Source of the DNA: Macrocystis pyrifera
Taxonomy: Eukaryota > Sar > Phaeophyceae > Laminariales > Laminariaceae
DNA length: 64,000 nt
Reading direction: 5' to 3'
NCBI GenBank assembly: GCA_031763025.1
Contig: JASSKH010000020.1
Location: 10,848,528 to 10,912,527, forward strand
Shown here: in pieces, positions 33,498 to 45,129 of the stretch
How positions within the stretch are numbered: position 1 is the first letter of the stretch
Layout: each line of letters begins with the position of its first letter
Notes under the pieces: model-generated
Database searches by the model: none
What the model was told of the DNA's origin: nothing
Seen by the model: the letters and a program-made list of their open reading frames with translations, nothing else
Made by a program: the position numbers and the translations under genes

Positions 33498-36220
33498 ATG
33501 CCTACAATACGGCAACAACAGCAGCAACAAACACCATGGACCCATACAGCATAGAGAATCAATGCGAACAAAATATCATGAAACAAAAAATAGCGTGGGA
33601 CAGCAAAGAGCACACGTAATATTGTTAGGGATGAGACATATTTCAGCAGTAGTTAGTATCATCTGGTCGCTGCTGCAAAACACAGGGACTACCAGGTACT
33701 CCTGCAGCAACCATATACTACAGCATAGCAGTAGTTTACGTACACACCCGCCTCATACAAGCAGGTGTTGTTACAACGGAACGATTCTATGTTCGGTCGT
33801 TGTCTTGCATGTATTGAATTCACTTCTTTTGGGTTTCATGCGGCAGGTACATCATGTACAACTGACTATCCTTGGGACTCATGCAGGTACATTAAGTACA
33901 AGTAGTATAGTGTTTGTTCCCAATAACATCACTACTTACTCGATGTTGTATGTGTCTCTCTTTCAAGAGGCTTTAGCATGTAACGCAGAGTAAGAAAGTG
34001 TGTGCTTAACAGGACGTATTAGAGATGATACTTGTCAGTAGCCATCGTAGTCGTTGCTCGATAACACTTCCGTCATCTGGTGGTATGCAATTGCGCATTT
34101 CTAGGTACCACAGGCGGATATCCAGTGTGTCGTTTGTTTAATACAGCAGCGTACAGCAACACAGCTGTCCTGCACTATCTACTGATGTGCACTCGTACAC
34201 AGAATAGTCCCTTTGTTGTATATCCTTCGGATTGTCATGTTATTATTATTCTCTGCAACGTCGGGGGGGGAGTCCCCTGGCATGGTACGAGAGCCGCGGC
34301 ACCGGCCGCTGACTCTCGTTGCCTTGTCGTACTGCGAGCACCCGGAAGTTCCCCCCCCCCAGCCGACTGGCCGAGGCTCTAACAAACGCAGTCTCGGACG
34401 ACCGAGACCCCCAATTGGTAAAAAACCATTGACATACGCCACTCTCCTGGTGAGAGCCCCGAATCGCTACCAGTTTATCACAGATAATAATACAAGTGTA
34501 ATACGGTGTGGCCAGCACCCTGTAGCCGCTCCGTTCCACCTACCTTCGAAAGAAGAAAGGGGCGGGTGGGCGGGAGAAACCACAACAGTAGACCTAGCCT
34601 CTAGGCCTATCAATCGGCAGCGAGCAGTGCCGTGCTCTGCATGTGCAGCTAGGAGGGGGCACGAGACGAGTGTGGCCTTTCTTCTCTTCTCTCTGCCTCT
34701 GGGCAACTTTTATCTATTAGTTTCCGTCGGTAGAGTCCATGACTATAAATAATCAATTCCGTCGGTTGTGAACAAAACATGCATCTCACGTGAACTTAGA
34801 GATACGACGTACTAACAAGTATTAATAGTTTCATGGATCTACCGTAATAGTACGTACGTATAGAAGTTACGACAGCACATTATAGTACGTGCTATTAATT
34901 GGTAAATAATGGAAAGGATATCTTCAGTATCCCTCCGGCACCAGTAGCATAGTTTTAGTTATGGTTAAAGTAACAACATAGGCTGCCAAACATCGAACGT
35001 CTAAGTACTTTGTTGAACGGAGTGACACGTGGTGTGGATACCGCGTGCTTCTAAGAGGGTCCTGCGTGGGGCATTCTACTACTGCTGTAGTTCACTACTG
35101 CAGCAGCTGTAGTCTAATTGCTGTGACTTCGATAGAGACACCCACAGAGGACCACCGCGTAAGGAGCTGTGAAAATCTCACCTGCTCCGCTTTGTCTTTT
35201 CATAGACGAGGACCAATAATATCGAGCAAAACTCGAGTGCGCCTGCTGTACGCTACTCCACAGCGACTCTATATGACGACCCAGCACGCCTGAAGGTTAG
35301 GAGCTCTGCTAAGCGTAGTCCATTATTTCGTGGATAGTAAGCCTCAGTCACTCTGAGCATCAGCGGTATAGAAGTTAATTCCCGTTTAAGTCCTCTGCCA
35401 TCTGTCAAAGGAACGCTGAATTTCGATAAAATTTCCAAGGGGCCATTGGCACCACAGTGATTTTTTCTTTTGACAGTCGTCACTACTGATAGACTTCACG
35501 TAAAAGTCTGTAACCCCACACGATGATACGACGAATTTCCAATAATTTCCAGATTTTGGAAATGATTGGAGACATGTATAACATATACGGAGGCGTTCTG
35601 CGACTATTCGTGAAATACTCCAGCCGAAGAAAAAAATCAGGGAAGTTAAATTTCACATATTATTTGGAAAAATACCAAGAAAATCTGAAAGACTGAAAAA
35701 TTGCGCGAAAAAAATGTGGAAATTCTGGAACAAAAGCTCTCCGATAAGCATGAGCCGCGAGTATCAAAGAGAGGATGACGGATTAAATTTAAGCAAAGCT
35801 GAAAAAAGCAGCAACCGCACTGTCTCTACACCGTTATTAGCTGTGGCCACGACGACAAGCACGGCGGAGCAAGTGCGAGCTGTACTATGCTTACCTTCGA
35901 CGTAAAAAGTCGGTGCCGGACACGCCGGCCTATGTAGGGGGGAAAGCGCGTGTTTTGAATATGTGTGGGAGAAAAATCTGGAATTAGTTATATTTAGTTT
36001 ACATTTGCCCCGCTCGAAGTTGCTATGACAAATAGGACATCAAAGATCACTTGATTGATTGAATTCTTGTTTTTGGGGCATCAGACAAACTACTGCTGTA
36101 TACCTGGTATGATATATCTAGTAGATAAAGCTCCTCAACAAGTGAGGAGCCTCAGAAACTACTATTAATACAAGAAGTACACCCCTACCTTAAGGTAGCA
36201 TGCATCTCGGTCCCGCTCAC
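33498..36220. other. Unassigned intronic DNA next to exon 1
   Basis: No gene or element recognised. It carries several of the dispersed short words. All three kinds lie within 80 bp at 36091-36170. Confidence 0.35.
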
Positions 36221-36792
36221 CTTTGTATATGGCGATGATTGGTGTCAGCAATAATGAGATCCTTGGCACGTCGCCGTAAGTACACGACTCGCAAGTCCAC
36301 ACCCTCCTCTTCCGCAACCTCAGCCAGCAGTCGCAGGTCCACATACTTTAGTGCCTTATTTGGACCATTGCCATTGGGATACGAGTTTCGAGAACCCATG
36401 GACACCACCGTTCCAGGAAAGTCCAGTTCTTCGCCACGCTGTCCTAGTTTGCGCATGTCCTTCCTTGCGCGGCAAAGTTCCGTGTTGTAGTGTTGTGCAT
36501 TGCCCCCCATTGAAAGGTGGATGGCGTACGGTTCATTATTGACGTTGTCGTTCCTTGATATTTGCACCAGGTGCGGGTTGGTATGGAACAAGTGATGTAG
36601 GACGTCAACAAAGTAGTGGTGCCCTGTCCCCTCTACGCCAACTGCAAAAACAAAGCGCATGTTCGAGCTGACAACTGTCTTTGGGACCACGAACGTATCA
36701 CTCGGCTCTATCACAATGACAGGGGGGACGGACGACGCTGCCACACACAGAGCCATCCCCGTTCCAACGAAAGCGCTGGAAAATGGTGTCAT
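36221..36792 (-). CDS. P-loop sulfotransferase-like gene, exon 1 (N-terminal)
   Basis: The exon begins at the first in-frame Met at 36792; a stop lies five codons upstream. It has a mildly hydrophobic N-terminus (residues about 5-30, possibly a signal anchor). Then comes RFVFAVGVEGTGHHYFVDVL (46-65), whose GVEGTGHH loop is the nucleotide/PAPS-binding P-loop of a stramenopile sulfotransferase-like family. Later, about 168-187, DLRVVYLRRRAKDLIIADTN looks like the sulfotransferase 3'-phosphate segment. The exon ends at a good donor, CAAAG/GTGAGC, leaving two bases of a codon. It continues at 24272. The full protein is about 308 residues, of which 190 lie here. The reaction would be sulfate transfer from PAPS, probably to a carbohydrate in the Golgi; the substrate is unknown. 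A young copia element sits about 220 bp upstream. Confidence 0.72.
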
Positions 36793-37017
36793 GACCCCAG
36801 GAGCTCAGCCGGAAACCCGCTCCAAACAAACGCGTGTGAGCTTTCGCACGGGTATACCTGCCTCTTCGATCACCTGCTGGGGGGTCGCGGACGCGGGGCG
36901 GATTGGCGAAATACATTAACGGCCCGCGAATGATTGCAAAAAAAGAAATGAAAACAAAACATTCATATAATCACCACAAGGAAGGCAGTCAAAATAACCA
37001 CCATCCGCATTCGAATA

Positions 37018-37295
37018 TATTGATTGTGCTCAGAAACACGACGGAGACGTTACATCTAATATTAGGGAGTTCCATATATTGACATAGGATTATAGGAGAG
37101 GGATATTTAGTCGGATATTCGGGGGGATAAACGGGAGGTTTATTCCCGCGTCATGTTGAATAATAATCTGCATACGATGCATGAGCTGTCACTCGACAGC
37201 TCGGATATAATATAAGAGGAGTTCCGTGTTACTGTCTGGAGTCAACCACGCGTTCCCGTGCCAGCTGCGCCTATACCTTTAGAGATCAATCAACA
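37018..37295 (+). repeat. 5' LTR of the copia element
   Basis: 278 bp, starting TATTGATTG and ending CAATCAACA. The start is TA rather than the usual TG, fixed by the perfect GAATA duplication. TATA-like 'gatataatataagagg' near 37202 could be the promoter core. Confidence 0.9.
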
Positions 37296-37352
37296 CACTA
37301 GTGAGTCCGGCGATCTTCTATTGGCAAGCGTAGCCAAGGCCAACCTAGAGAG

Positions 37353-38420
37353 GTGGGAACCTGCTTCGGCATGCCTAGTTTCGAGGACATGCCCAGTCAA
37401 GAAGCCAGCGTGGAGAGTGAAAAGACCATAGAGGAGATGAAGAAGAAAATAGAGGTCCTGGAAAGGACGATGGAGGAGCAGAGACTGCGCGCCGAGAGGG
37501 ACGCGCAGGGAGCAGGAAAGGAAGGGGGGGCCGGTGGGGGGACGAGAGGAGAAGGAACTGCTGGAAGACAACAAGCAGCGTCGACGGTGCCGACACCTGG
37601 GCTGGAGGCCCGATCAGGCATGTCACTACCTTCTTTGTACCGCCCAAGTTTGTCCCAGTCGAGACCCCCGAAGTTCGATAACGTAGAGGCCCACTTTAGC
37701 ATGTGGCGTAGTAAGTTTTTGGCATACCTATCATCGCTTGGGTGCTTGCATGTACTCAGTAGCACAGCAAACCCAGTTATGGTGGGTGACATGAGGGTTT
37801 CGCCGGAGGAATTAGCCTCCAGACATTCCCCCCAGGAGATTAGGGACGCGAGATTGGTGTATGGATTGATGATGGAGGCCATGACAGGATACGATATGGC
37901 TGAGTTTAGAATGCAAAAGGCAATGTCTCCGAGTGGTGCTTGGAAGGAGTTGGAAGACTATTATATGCCGAAGACGATAGCCGCAACTCATAGATTGAGG
38001 AGGAAATTTGATACAATCCGAATGGCCGAGGATGAAAACCCCTTGCTATTCCTAGGAAGGGTGGACAAGGCTGCAGATGAACTGGCAATGCTAGGATGTG
38101 GTAAGAGTACGGAGGAAGTGAACCGCCACATTGCCACCAACCTCTCATCTTTGTATACTATTCAAAGCAAGTCCATTCTTTCCCGCCCTTCCATCCCCCG
38201 CTCCGAGATCGATGAGATCATCCGTGACGCGTATGCTAACGACAAGGTAGAGAAGGAGATGGTTTCTAGGGCGTTGGGCGTGCAGAGAGTGGTAGATCAG
38301 CATGCCTTGTACGCCGGAGGTGCGCAGCCTGCCGGTGGCGGAGGTGCGGGTCCAGGAGGGGGAAGGAGGAACAGGAGAGGTGGGAGGCTCAAGGATGGGC
38401 AACAGCAGCAGCAGCAGCAG
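37353..38420 (+). pseudogene. Copia Gag (UBN2/Retrotran_gag type)
   Basis: The start at 37353 gives an N-terminal coiled coil (about residues 18-50, Glu/Lys-rich), a Gly-rich linker, then the Gag core. Core marks are PPKFDNVEAHFSMWRSKFLA, AWKELEDYYMPKTIAATHRL and RRKFDTIRMAEDENPLLFLG, then EIDEIIRDAYANDKVEKEM. This is the capsid-type domain of copia elements. A Gly/Arg-rich stretch and a Gln-rich repeat follow. Confidence 0.85.
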
Positions 38421-38451
38421 CCCCAACGACAGCAGCAGCAGCAGCAGCAGC

Positions 38452-38486
<35 letters not shown>

Positions 38487-38620
38487 TCCAGCGACAGTAT
38501 CAGCAGCAGCAGCAGCAATATCAGCAGCAGCAGCCTCAGCAGCAGCAGCAGCAGCAGCAACGGCAGCAGCAGCGTCCTCAACAGCAGCAGCAGCACCGTC
38601 CCCATCAGCAACGTGGCAAC
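38400..38620 (+). repeat. CAG-type triplet repeat in copia Gag
   Basis: Interrupted CAG/AGC triplets over about 220 bp, reading as Gln, Ser or Ala depending on frame. It lies between the Gag core and the zinc knuckle. Confidence 0.85.
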
Positions 38621-38863
38621 CGGGGAGGAGCTTCGTCGGGGGGGATAACCGGCCCCAAATGGCGTTGGGATGCGGTGGCCTGCAGGTACCGTTGGGATGA
38701 CTCAGGACCAGACCCCTTCGGTACGGGTGGAGTAGTCCCCCCCATGGGTTGGGTACCTACCGACCCACCACCAGGGACGTTGCCGCCGATGCCCCCGCCG
38801 CCCGCAGCGATTCCAGCAGGCTGGGGTCCCCCACCGAACAACCCATGGAGGCGCAAGGGGCCC

Positions 38864-38905
38864 TGCTTCCGGTGCGGCAGACCGGGCCACCACGCCGCGG
38901 AATGC
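38864..38905 (+). pseudogene. CCHC zinc knuckle of copia Gag
   Basis: CFRCGRPGHHAAEC is a perfect C-x2-C-x4-H-x4-C nucleocapsid knuckle. It would bind the element RNA. Pro-rich segments lie on both sides. Confidence 0.85.
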
Positions 38906-39149
38906 CAGGCAGCTCCCGCGCAAATGAATATCGCTTTCCCGGGTGCCGCTTCTCCTCAAGGTGGCTGGCTGCAGGAGACGCCCTACGGCAGTGGTGGGTA
39001 TACCTCGGCCGGAGCTTCCCCGCCACAGCAACCCTCCTTCAGCACTTCCCCCTCCCCTGGCCCAGCGAACAACGGCAACCCTACGCCTACATTCGATCCG
39101 CATCTCCTCACCGCGCAGTTTGCGCACCAAGGCAAGGCGAATGATGATT

Positions 39150-39480
39150 TGTTTTGGGTTAATGGGAAAAAGAGTGAGTAGCGGATTCGGGAGCAACTTT
39201 TCATGTGACTGGCAACCCTTTTGGTATGGTAAACTGTACTCCCCCTCCCCCTGGTAAGAGCCGTTTGGTGGTCGGTGACATGAGGTCACTGAAGATAGAG
39301 TACTTCGGCCAGATTCCAATTGTGATGCACAGCTCTCAGGGTGACGTTCAAGTTAGGCTGATGGACGTAGCATACGTACCCGGTGTTCGCTTCAACTTAT
39401 TTTCGCTTCATGCAGTAATGTTGAAATGCCCGGTGACACTTGATGCTCAGGGAGCTCACACGTTGAATGGACAGCTGTCT
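39150..39480 (+). pseudogene. Copia protease region
   Basis: An SGATFHVTG-type segment followed by RLVVGDMRSLKIEYFG, then VQVRLMDVAYVPGVRFNLFS. This is the pattern of the copia protease and the strand leading to the pre-integrase domain. Confidence 0.7.
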
Positions 39481-39559
39481 TTCGTGCGTAGGGACGCGGA
39501 TTCATACGTAGACGCCACGCGGATTGTAGAGACCCCGATTGCTGCCGCTGTTTTGGCTC

Positions 39560-40400
39560 CTGGAAAAATGAGGAGGATCGATATTAACGACCTTCACGTT
39601 GCCCTTGCCCACTCCCATGCTGACACTCTCCGTGAGACGGCACGTCAGATGGAGATTAAGGTTTTTGGGGAGTTGGTTCCGTGTGCTGGGTGTTCTGAGG
39701 CGAACGGGAGGAGGATGGCGGTGCCGTGGACGACCGAGTGCCGTTCTACCAGGCCTCTGGAGCGTCTGTTCGTGGATCTGTCGGGACAACAGCCTACGTC
39801 TGCTGGCGGTGCGTCATACTTGATGATGATCGTCGACGACTACTCGCGACTGGGATGGCCGTATTTCTTGAAGCGGAAGTCCGACGTCCCGAAGGTCTTC
39901 GCTGGTTTCCTGGCCGACATCAACGCGAAGGGTGTGCCGTCCATCGTGGAGTGCCTTCGCTCGGACAACGGCACCGAGTTCACCAAGGCGGAGTTCGTGG
40001 AGTTGCTCAACCACCACGGCATCCGCCGCGAGTAAACGCCCGTCGATTCTCCGAAGCATGACGGGGTGGTCGAGCGACGGATCGCCATGACGCTGGAGCT
40101 TGCAATGGCGTCCCGCCTGGAGGCCACCCGCCTGTTCGGCGATGCAAGGATGCCGGCGACGCAGCCCCTCTGGGCCGAGTCATGCGTGTACGCGAGCGAT
40201 GTGATCAACATGACGGCGAGGGTAAGGGACAAGCCGGAAATGCACTCGCCGTACCGAAAATTCTACGGGAGACCACCGTTTGCGCGGCTGCTCCCGTTTC
40301 TGAAGCCGGGCTTCCACCACGTCAGGAGGACCCTGAAGACCGAGCCGAAGGCGGAGGCTTGCTTCTACCTCAACGGCGGCAACCACCACGCAGCTGACTG
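39560..40400 (+). pseudogene. Copia pre-integrase and integrase core
   Basis: The pre-integrase zinc region is around LHVALAHSHADTLRETARQM and VPCAGCSEANGRR. The core follows: RPLERLFVDLSGQQPTSAGG with the first Asp, SYLMMIVDDYSRLGWPYFLK, then VECLRSDNGTEFTKAEFVEL with the second Asp. The region of the third catalytic residue and PYRKFYGRPPFARLLPF follow. A standard copia DDE integrase. Confidence 0.85.
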
Positions 40401-40499
40401 CAGCAAGATCCTGCTGATGTCTGGCCGAAGGTCGTTCTCCCGTGACGTCACTTGGGAACACCCGAGGAAACCGTTTGTGGGGTTACTGCCTTCGGAGGA

Positions 40500-40810
40500 G
40501 GAGAGCTCCCCCCGCCGCCGCCGTCGCCGTCGCCACCGCCGCCGAGTGCGCCGGAGCCTCTGAGGGGCCCCGACGTATGGCCCGAGCCACCGTCCCCATC
40601 TCCACTGCTGCCGCCGCAACCGCCGTCATCAACGCCGTTACCGCCGCCGCCGCCGCCGTCGCCGTCGCCACCGCCATCGCCGTCACCGTCGCCGTCGCTG
40701 CCGCCGTCATCGTCACCGCCGCCGCTACAGCCACCGTCACCGCCGCCGCCGTCGCCACCGCTGCCGCTGCCGCCGTTATCATCGCCGTCGCCGCCGCAGC
40801 AGTCACCACA
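40500..40810 (+). repeat. CCG/CCGT-type low-complexity tract in copia
   Basis: Reads as Pro/Ser-rich in one frame and Ala-rich in others. It sits in the variable spacer between integrase and RT. Confidence 0.8.
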
Positions 40811-40874
40811 GCCACAGCTTTCGCAGCGTGCTGCCCGGGCACTGGGTTATTATATCCCGGACCCGGGGGATGGC

Positions 40875-41097
40875 GATGTGCTGAGGGGGCGGACAAGGGG
40901 GGAGACTGCACGACACCAGGAGAGCGGTGGCGCTGTGCAGAGAGGGCGGACTAGGGGGGAGACCGCACGACACCAGGAGGGTGGTGGCGGTGTGCAGGGT
41001 GATCGGGCCAGGGGGGAAGCTGGGCGACATCCGGAAGGTGGAGATGTGCTGAGGGGGCGGACAAGAGGGGAGACTGCGCGGAACCGCGAGGCTATGG
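40875..41097 (+). repeat. 57-bp tandem repeat, four copies
   Basis: Copies start at 40875, 40932, 40989 and 41043, each reading about RGRTRGETARHQEGGG. The spacing is a multiple of three (57, 57, 54), so the protein repeat stays in frame. Confidence 0.85.
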
Positions 41098-41339
41098 GGC
41101 ATGGGCTGCTGTCGTTGATGGCAGCGCTGGAAGGTATAGGCCATGTACTTTTCCACCAAGCCCCACCGCGCGAGAACCATCCCCTTCCCACACGCCCGGC
41201 GAGCGAGCTTTCGACGCCGAACTCGTATGCTGAAGCGTGTGCGGACAAGTATTCGGCCATCTGGAGACAGGCGATGGACAAAGAGTACCATGGGCTGGCG
41301 GACGCGGGGACATTTGGAGCGACGTAGCAACCAGAGGGG

Positions 41340-41900
41340 CTCAACGTCATCTCGGCGAAGTGGGTGTTCGCCTGGAAGTCCAACGAGCATGGTGACGTGG
41401 TGCGGGCGAAAGCAAGGCTGGTGGCACGAGGTTTCAAGCAGCGTGAGGGTATTGATTTCTTTGAGACTTTTGCTCCGACGCCTGCAGCGTCTTGTTTCCG
41501 TTTGTTGGGTGCTATTGCGTGCGAGTTGGGTTTGGATTTGTGTCATTTTGATGCTGAGCAGGCGTTCGTGCAGTCGAGTTTGGATGAGGATGTATTCATG
41601 CGACTACCTCCCGGCTGCGGCGAAATGTCTGGGAAGGTGGTCAGGTTGAATCGCAGTCTCTACGGCTTGAAGCAAGCGTCGAGGTCGTGGCACAACCACC
41701 TTCTCACTCACATGAAGAGTCTAGGATTTGAGCAGAGCCCCGCTGACGCGTGTGTCATGAGGTTGGTCGAGTCGGGCTCTGTCTCCATTGTAACGGTAGT
41801 TCATGTGGATGATATTTTTGCTGTAGGACTCAAGGCTAGATGCGATCAGTTCTGTGACGACCTGAACAACCTTGTTCCGATCAACAATCTGGGCGAGTTG
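41340..41900 (+). pseudogene. Copia reverse transcriptase (RVT_2)
   Basis: KARLVARGFKQREGIDFFET, FAPTPAASCFRLLGAIACEL, DAEQAFVQSSLDEDVFMRLP, RLNRSLYGLKQASRSWHNHL and VVHVDDIFAVG, which holds the polymerase Asp pair. This is the hallmark block order of Ty1/copia RT. Confidence 0.9.
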
Positions 41901-42079
41901 TGGATTGGTATGCTGGTTGTTGTTTTTCGAGGGATTGGGATGCTGGTACTTTGACTATTTCGCAGCAGGCGTTCGCTGAAAATACCGCGGCGAGGTTTGG
42001 TGTTAGTTCTGGGAGGAATAACCCGCTTTCGACTGGTGTGAAGCTCGAGGAGTTTGACGAGAATGAACCCGTGGGTGAT

Positions 42080-42745
42080 TCGCCTTTCCGCGAGTTGGTG
42101 GGGTGCTTGATGTGGCTTGCGAACCAAACACGACCAGATATTGCGAACGCGGTGAGGGCGGTAGCGAGGTACACGAATAGGCCGAGGGAAGTACACTGGA
42201 AGACAGCAGTCGGTATTTTAGAGTATGTATTTTCTACGAGTGATTTCGGCATTACGTTCCAGAAGGGTAGCGGGCTTGAGCTGGTAGCGTTTGCAGATGC
42301 AGACTATGCCAACAAAGCCACTGACAGGAGGTCAGTTTCCGGTGGGGCCATCATGTGTGCTGGGGCGTGTGTGTGCTGGTTTTCTAGGACGCAGAAATGC
42401 GTCACACTCTCAACCACTGAGGCCGAATATGTAGCACTGGCAGACACCATCAAGGAGGCAATGTTCATGCGCTATGTATGGAGTTTTATTTTTCCGGGGT
42501 TTGGGGAGAGATGCATTACGGTTTTCGAGGATAACGAGGGGGCAAGGCACCTGGCACAAAATCCAGTGTGCACGTCGAATTCGAAGCACATCGACGTACG
42601 ACACCACTTTTTGCGCGAGCTTATTTTTAAGGGGGAGTTTGTTATTACCCATGTAGAGTCGGAGAAACAGCATGCAGACTTCTTGACAAAGCCACTCAAC
42701 AACACGGTGTTCCGTTACCACCGGGATTTTCTGATGAATATTTGA
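42080..42745 (+). pseudogene. Copia RNase H
   Basis: VGCLMWLANQTRPDIANAVR leads in, then LVAFADADYANKATDRRSVS with the first acidic residue. WFSRTQKCVTLSTTEAEYVA carries the catalytic Glu, FEDNEGARHLAQNP an Asp, and SKHIDVRHHFLRE and HADFLTKPL close the domain. Typical copia RNase H ending at about 42745. Confidence 0.9.
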
Positions 42746-42833
42746 CACGGTTTTTCCGAGGTAGAAGGTTTTATGTTATTTTTGAAGTGAAGGATTTGTG
42801 TGAACTACGTATAAATCCGAAGATGCTGCCGTT

Positions 42834-42849
42834 TTTTTTTTTTTTTTTC
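42834..42849 (+). repeat. Poly-T run
   Basis: An uninterrupted run of about 18 T in the 3' non-coding part of the copia element. Confidence 0.8.
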
Positions 42850-43415
42850 CCTGGCTAATTCCTAGGATGATACCATTTCGTTCCTGGTGATGGATTTCGA
42901 GAGTTTCTGGTGTTTTCGAGTAGTCCCCACGTCAAATAAAATTCAAGTGAAGGAATGTATGCTATCTCGCATTACCGTCGCGATCTGTGTATCTATGACG
43001 GGAGTAGGGGGCAAGGGGAGACCCTTGTCCGAGGGAACGGGGTTCCTTGCGATCTCTGGCATTTATTTTCTTGGCTTAATTTTTATTCTGATGAGTATGA
43101 CTACTGTGATGTTTTATATGATTTGCATTAATTCCTCATGAAATAGAGGGAATTTTTTTTGGATAAGGTTGAAGAGAGACTATGAAGCGCCTGGGGGCGT
43201 GTGCGGTCCATAGAAAATGTTTTCTGAGTTGGAGAGTTTGGATAGTATTTTGGAAATTGAGAGTTTGATTTTTGGTTCTGGAGTGAAATTATGTTTCTGA
43301 ATTTCGTTTGAGTTGGTCATAATATTGAGATGTTTCCACCCAGCGGAGTCGTACATTGTAGTGTACAGAGCTGGGGGGATATTAAAGTATGGTCGTGTAT
43401 AATGAGCAGGGGGGA

Positions 43416-43691
43416 TATTGATTGTGCTCAGAAACACGACGGAGACGTTACATCTAATATTAGGGAGTTCCATATATTGACATAGGATTATAGGAGAGGG
43501 ATATTTAGTCGGATATTCGGGGGGATACGGGAGGTTTATTCCCGCGTCATGTTGAATAATAATCTGCATACGATGCATGAGCTGTCACTCGACAGCTCGG
43601 ATATAATATAAGAGGAGTTCCGTGTTACTGTCTGGAGTCAACCACGCGTTCCCGTGCCAGCTGCGCCTATACCTTTAGAGATCAATCAACA
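43416..43691 (+). repeat. 3' LTR of the copia element
   Basis: 276 bp, identical to the 5' LTR except for a 2-bp gap in the 'gggggataaacggg' block. It is preceded by a clear polypurine tract, 'agcagggggga', at 43405-43415. Confidence 0.92.
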
Positions 43692-43696
43692 GAATA

Positions 43697-45020
43697 CCTT
43701 CCCGCACAACCACGAGTCTGGTGGTGGACCAATCAAATTGTTCACCTTATGTTGAGGCAAATGAATCCAAGCACGAATGATTTCGATACCAGGTATTTCA
43801 TACTGACACACCGATGAGTGGAGAAACTGCTGATATCAGCATTAACTGTTCACACCGCTTTGAGACAAGCGTTTCACACGATAGAACGGGTGAATAGGCG
43901 TCCTGGCGGTGTGGCGGGTAGGCTTACATCTGCGGCGGCACCGACCGCACGAGCCCTCGAGTTGGCTACTGGGCAGGCTCTTTCCGCGTTCTGTCGACGC
44001 TGGTGGGCGCAGTTCCTTCTGATGAATCAAACGAAAAGGTCCACCTCGCGTCGATATAAGGCCTTTAAGCACCGAGATCACTCAGATTTCCAATCCGGCA
44101 TTAGCGTGCATGCATGTACCGGACGTATGACTATGCTGAAACAAGCTTTGGTTACTCCCGTTTAGCGACCAGACTATAAACAGACGAGCAAACAGATATA
44201 CACTGTGTATACGGACGCCATCATCGTTGAAAAGCGGTTTCCCCGTGTCCCCTTCTTAGTCAGCCTCTTGGGGATGTGACCCTTGTTTTGTCTATCTCCC
44301 TGAAATTACGGAAACCCCGTACGCACGCCTGAATGAAAAGGAAGCGTAACCATTCTTGCATGAAGGCAAAAAACGGCGTCTTGCGCATCGACCGGACCCA
44401 CATTTTAATGACAGAAGAAGCAGAGACAATCGAGGAGCCGAGAACACGCTAAACATTTTCAGCGATAGCAATATTATAAAGCACCAGAGAGATGAGGGGA
44501 AAACGCACATGGCAACAGGCTGTCCAATATGTCGACGAGGATATTACTGTCAGCTCGGGAGTGAAAGGGTGAGATTATAACAAACTAGTACGAGCGCATT
44601 GTTGGCGATATTCAGACTAACTGACGGAAATCGATATCCAATCATGTCGTTTTTTTTGCTTGTCTTTTCTCACTTCTTCCGATCTCAATGACTTAAATTT
44701 CAGCAAGCCATAACCTACCGTGGTAATATAACGAAGAGTCTGCTCAAGTTTTCTCGGGTATTGAAGAGACGGTACTACTACTGCTGTAGTTAAAAATGTA
44801 CTGATGTAGTACGTATGTGTTCTATACGTACTGCTACTGAGTACATTACGTGTCTCGCGGCACTAAACATGGTAGCAGATGCAAGGGAGTCCTTGCCGCG
44901 GCGAAGTCATGCCTGCCTACTGATACACGTATGCCCGTAATGGCCGAGGGTATAGAAAAATAGGAGCAGCAAACTCGACAATAGTGCCGCCAAGGGAGAC
45001 CTCGAATAAAATAATGAACT
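43697..45020. other. Unassigned
   Basis: No gene recognised. A 115-codon frame at 43818-44165 has no domain features. It contains words TACCAGGTA (43787) and TACTGCTGTA (44779). Confidence 0.35.
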
Positions 45021-45129
45021 ATTAGTAATACGAGTAAATAGGACCAAATAATGTTAGTAGAAATAGGGATACATAAATATGGGTTTTTGTCCGTACCGTA
45101 TGTCTTGTTACTATGATCCTCCGCAATAT
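45021..45129. mobile_element. MITE-like element A, copy 2
   Basis: The interior and right end match 15334-15447 and 59233-59340 ('aaataggaccaaa' on the left, 'ctatgatcctccgcaatatt' on the right). The left tip is diverged. Confidence 0.6.

Larger units (their letters stand above)
24273..36220 (-). other. Predicted 11.9-kb intron of the sulfotransferase-like gene
   Basis: The intron starts GTGAGC (donor CAAAG/GTGAGC, plus-strand complement at 36215-36225) and ends GTCGCAG before 24272. It carries a LINE fragment on the opposite strand (31230-32670), minisatellites, R90 copies and many dispersed short words. Introns of this size full of repeats occur in brown algae. The join is inferred from matching phase and family order, not from a transcript. 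Confidence 0.55.
37018..43691 (+). mobile_element. Ty1/copia LTR retrotransposon, young
   Basis: A 6.7-kb element with LTRs at 37018-37295 and 43416-43691, flanked by a 5-bp target duplication GAATA (37013-37017, 43692-43696). Gene order is Gag (UBN2-type), CCHC knuckle, protease, pre-integrase and integrase, spacer, RT, RNase H. Integrase before RT is diagnostic for Ty1/copia. The LTRs differ only by one 2-bp indel, so the insertion is very recent. The coding region is nevertheless broken in about six places. The copy is treated as a fossil. Confidence 0.93.

Noticed and set aside
33255-33613. Poly-Cys and poly-Val proteins
   Set aside because: Translation of the CAA repeat.
34213-34752. 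179-codon plus-strand frame as a gene
   Set aside because: GC-rich runs of C and G, no domain, and overlapping frames of similar length on the other strand.
40442-40954. Ala-rich frames over the copia spacer
   Set aside because: Alternative frames of the CCG-type tract; the Pro/Ser reading fits the copia spacer better.
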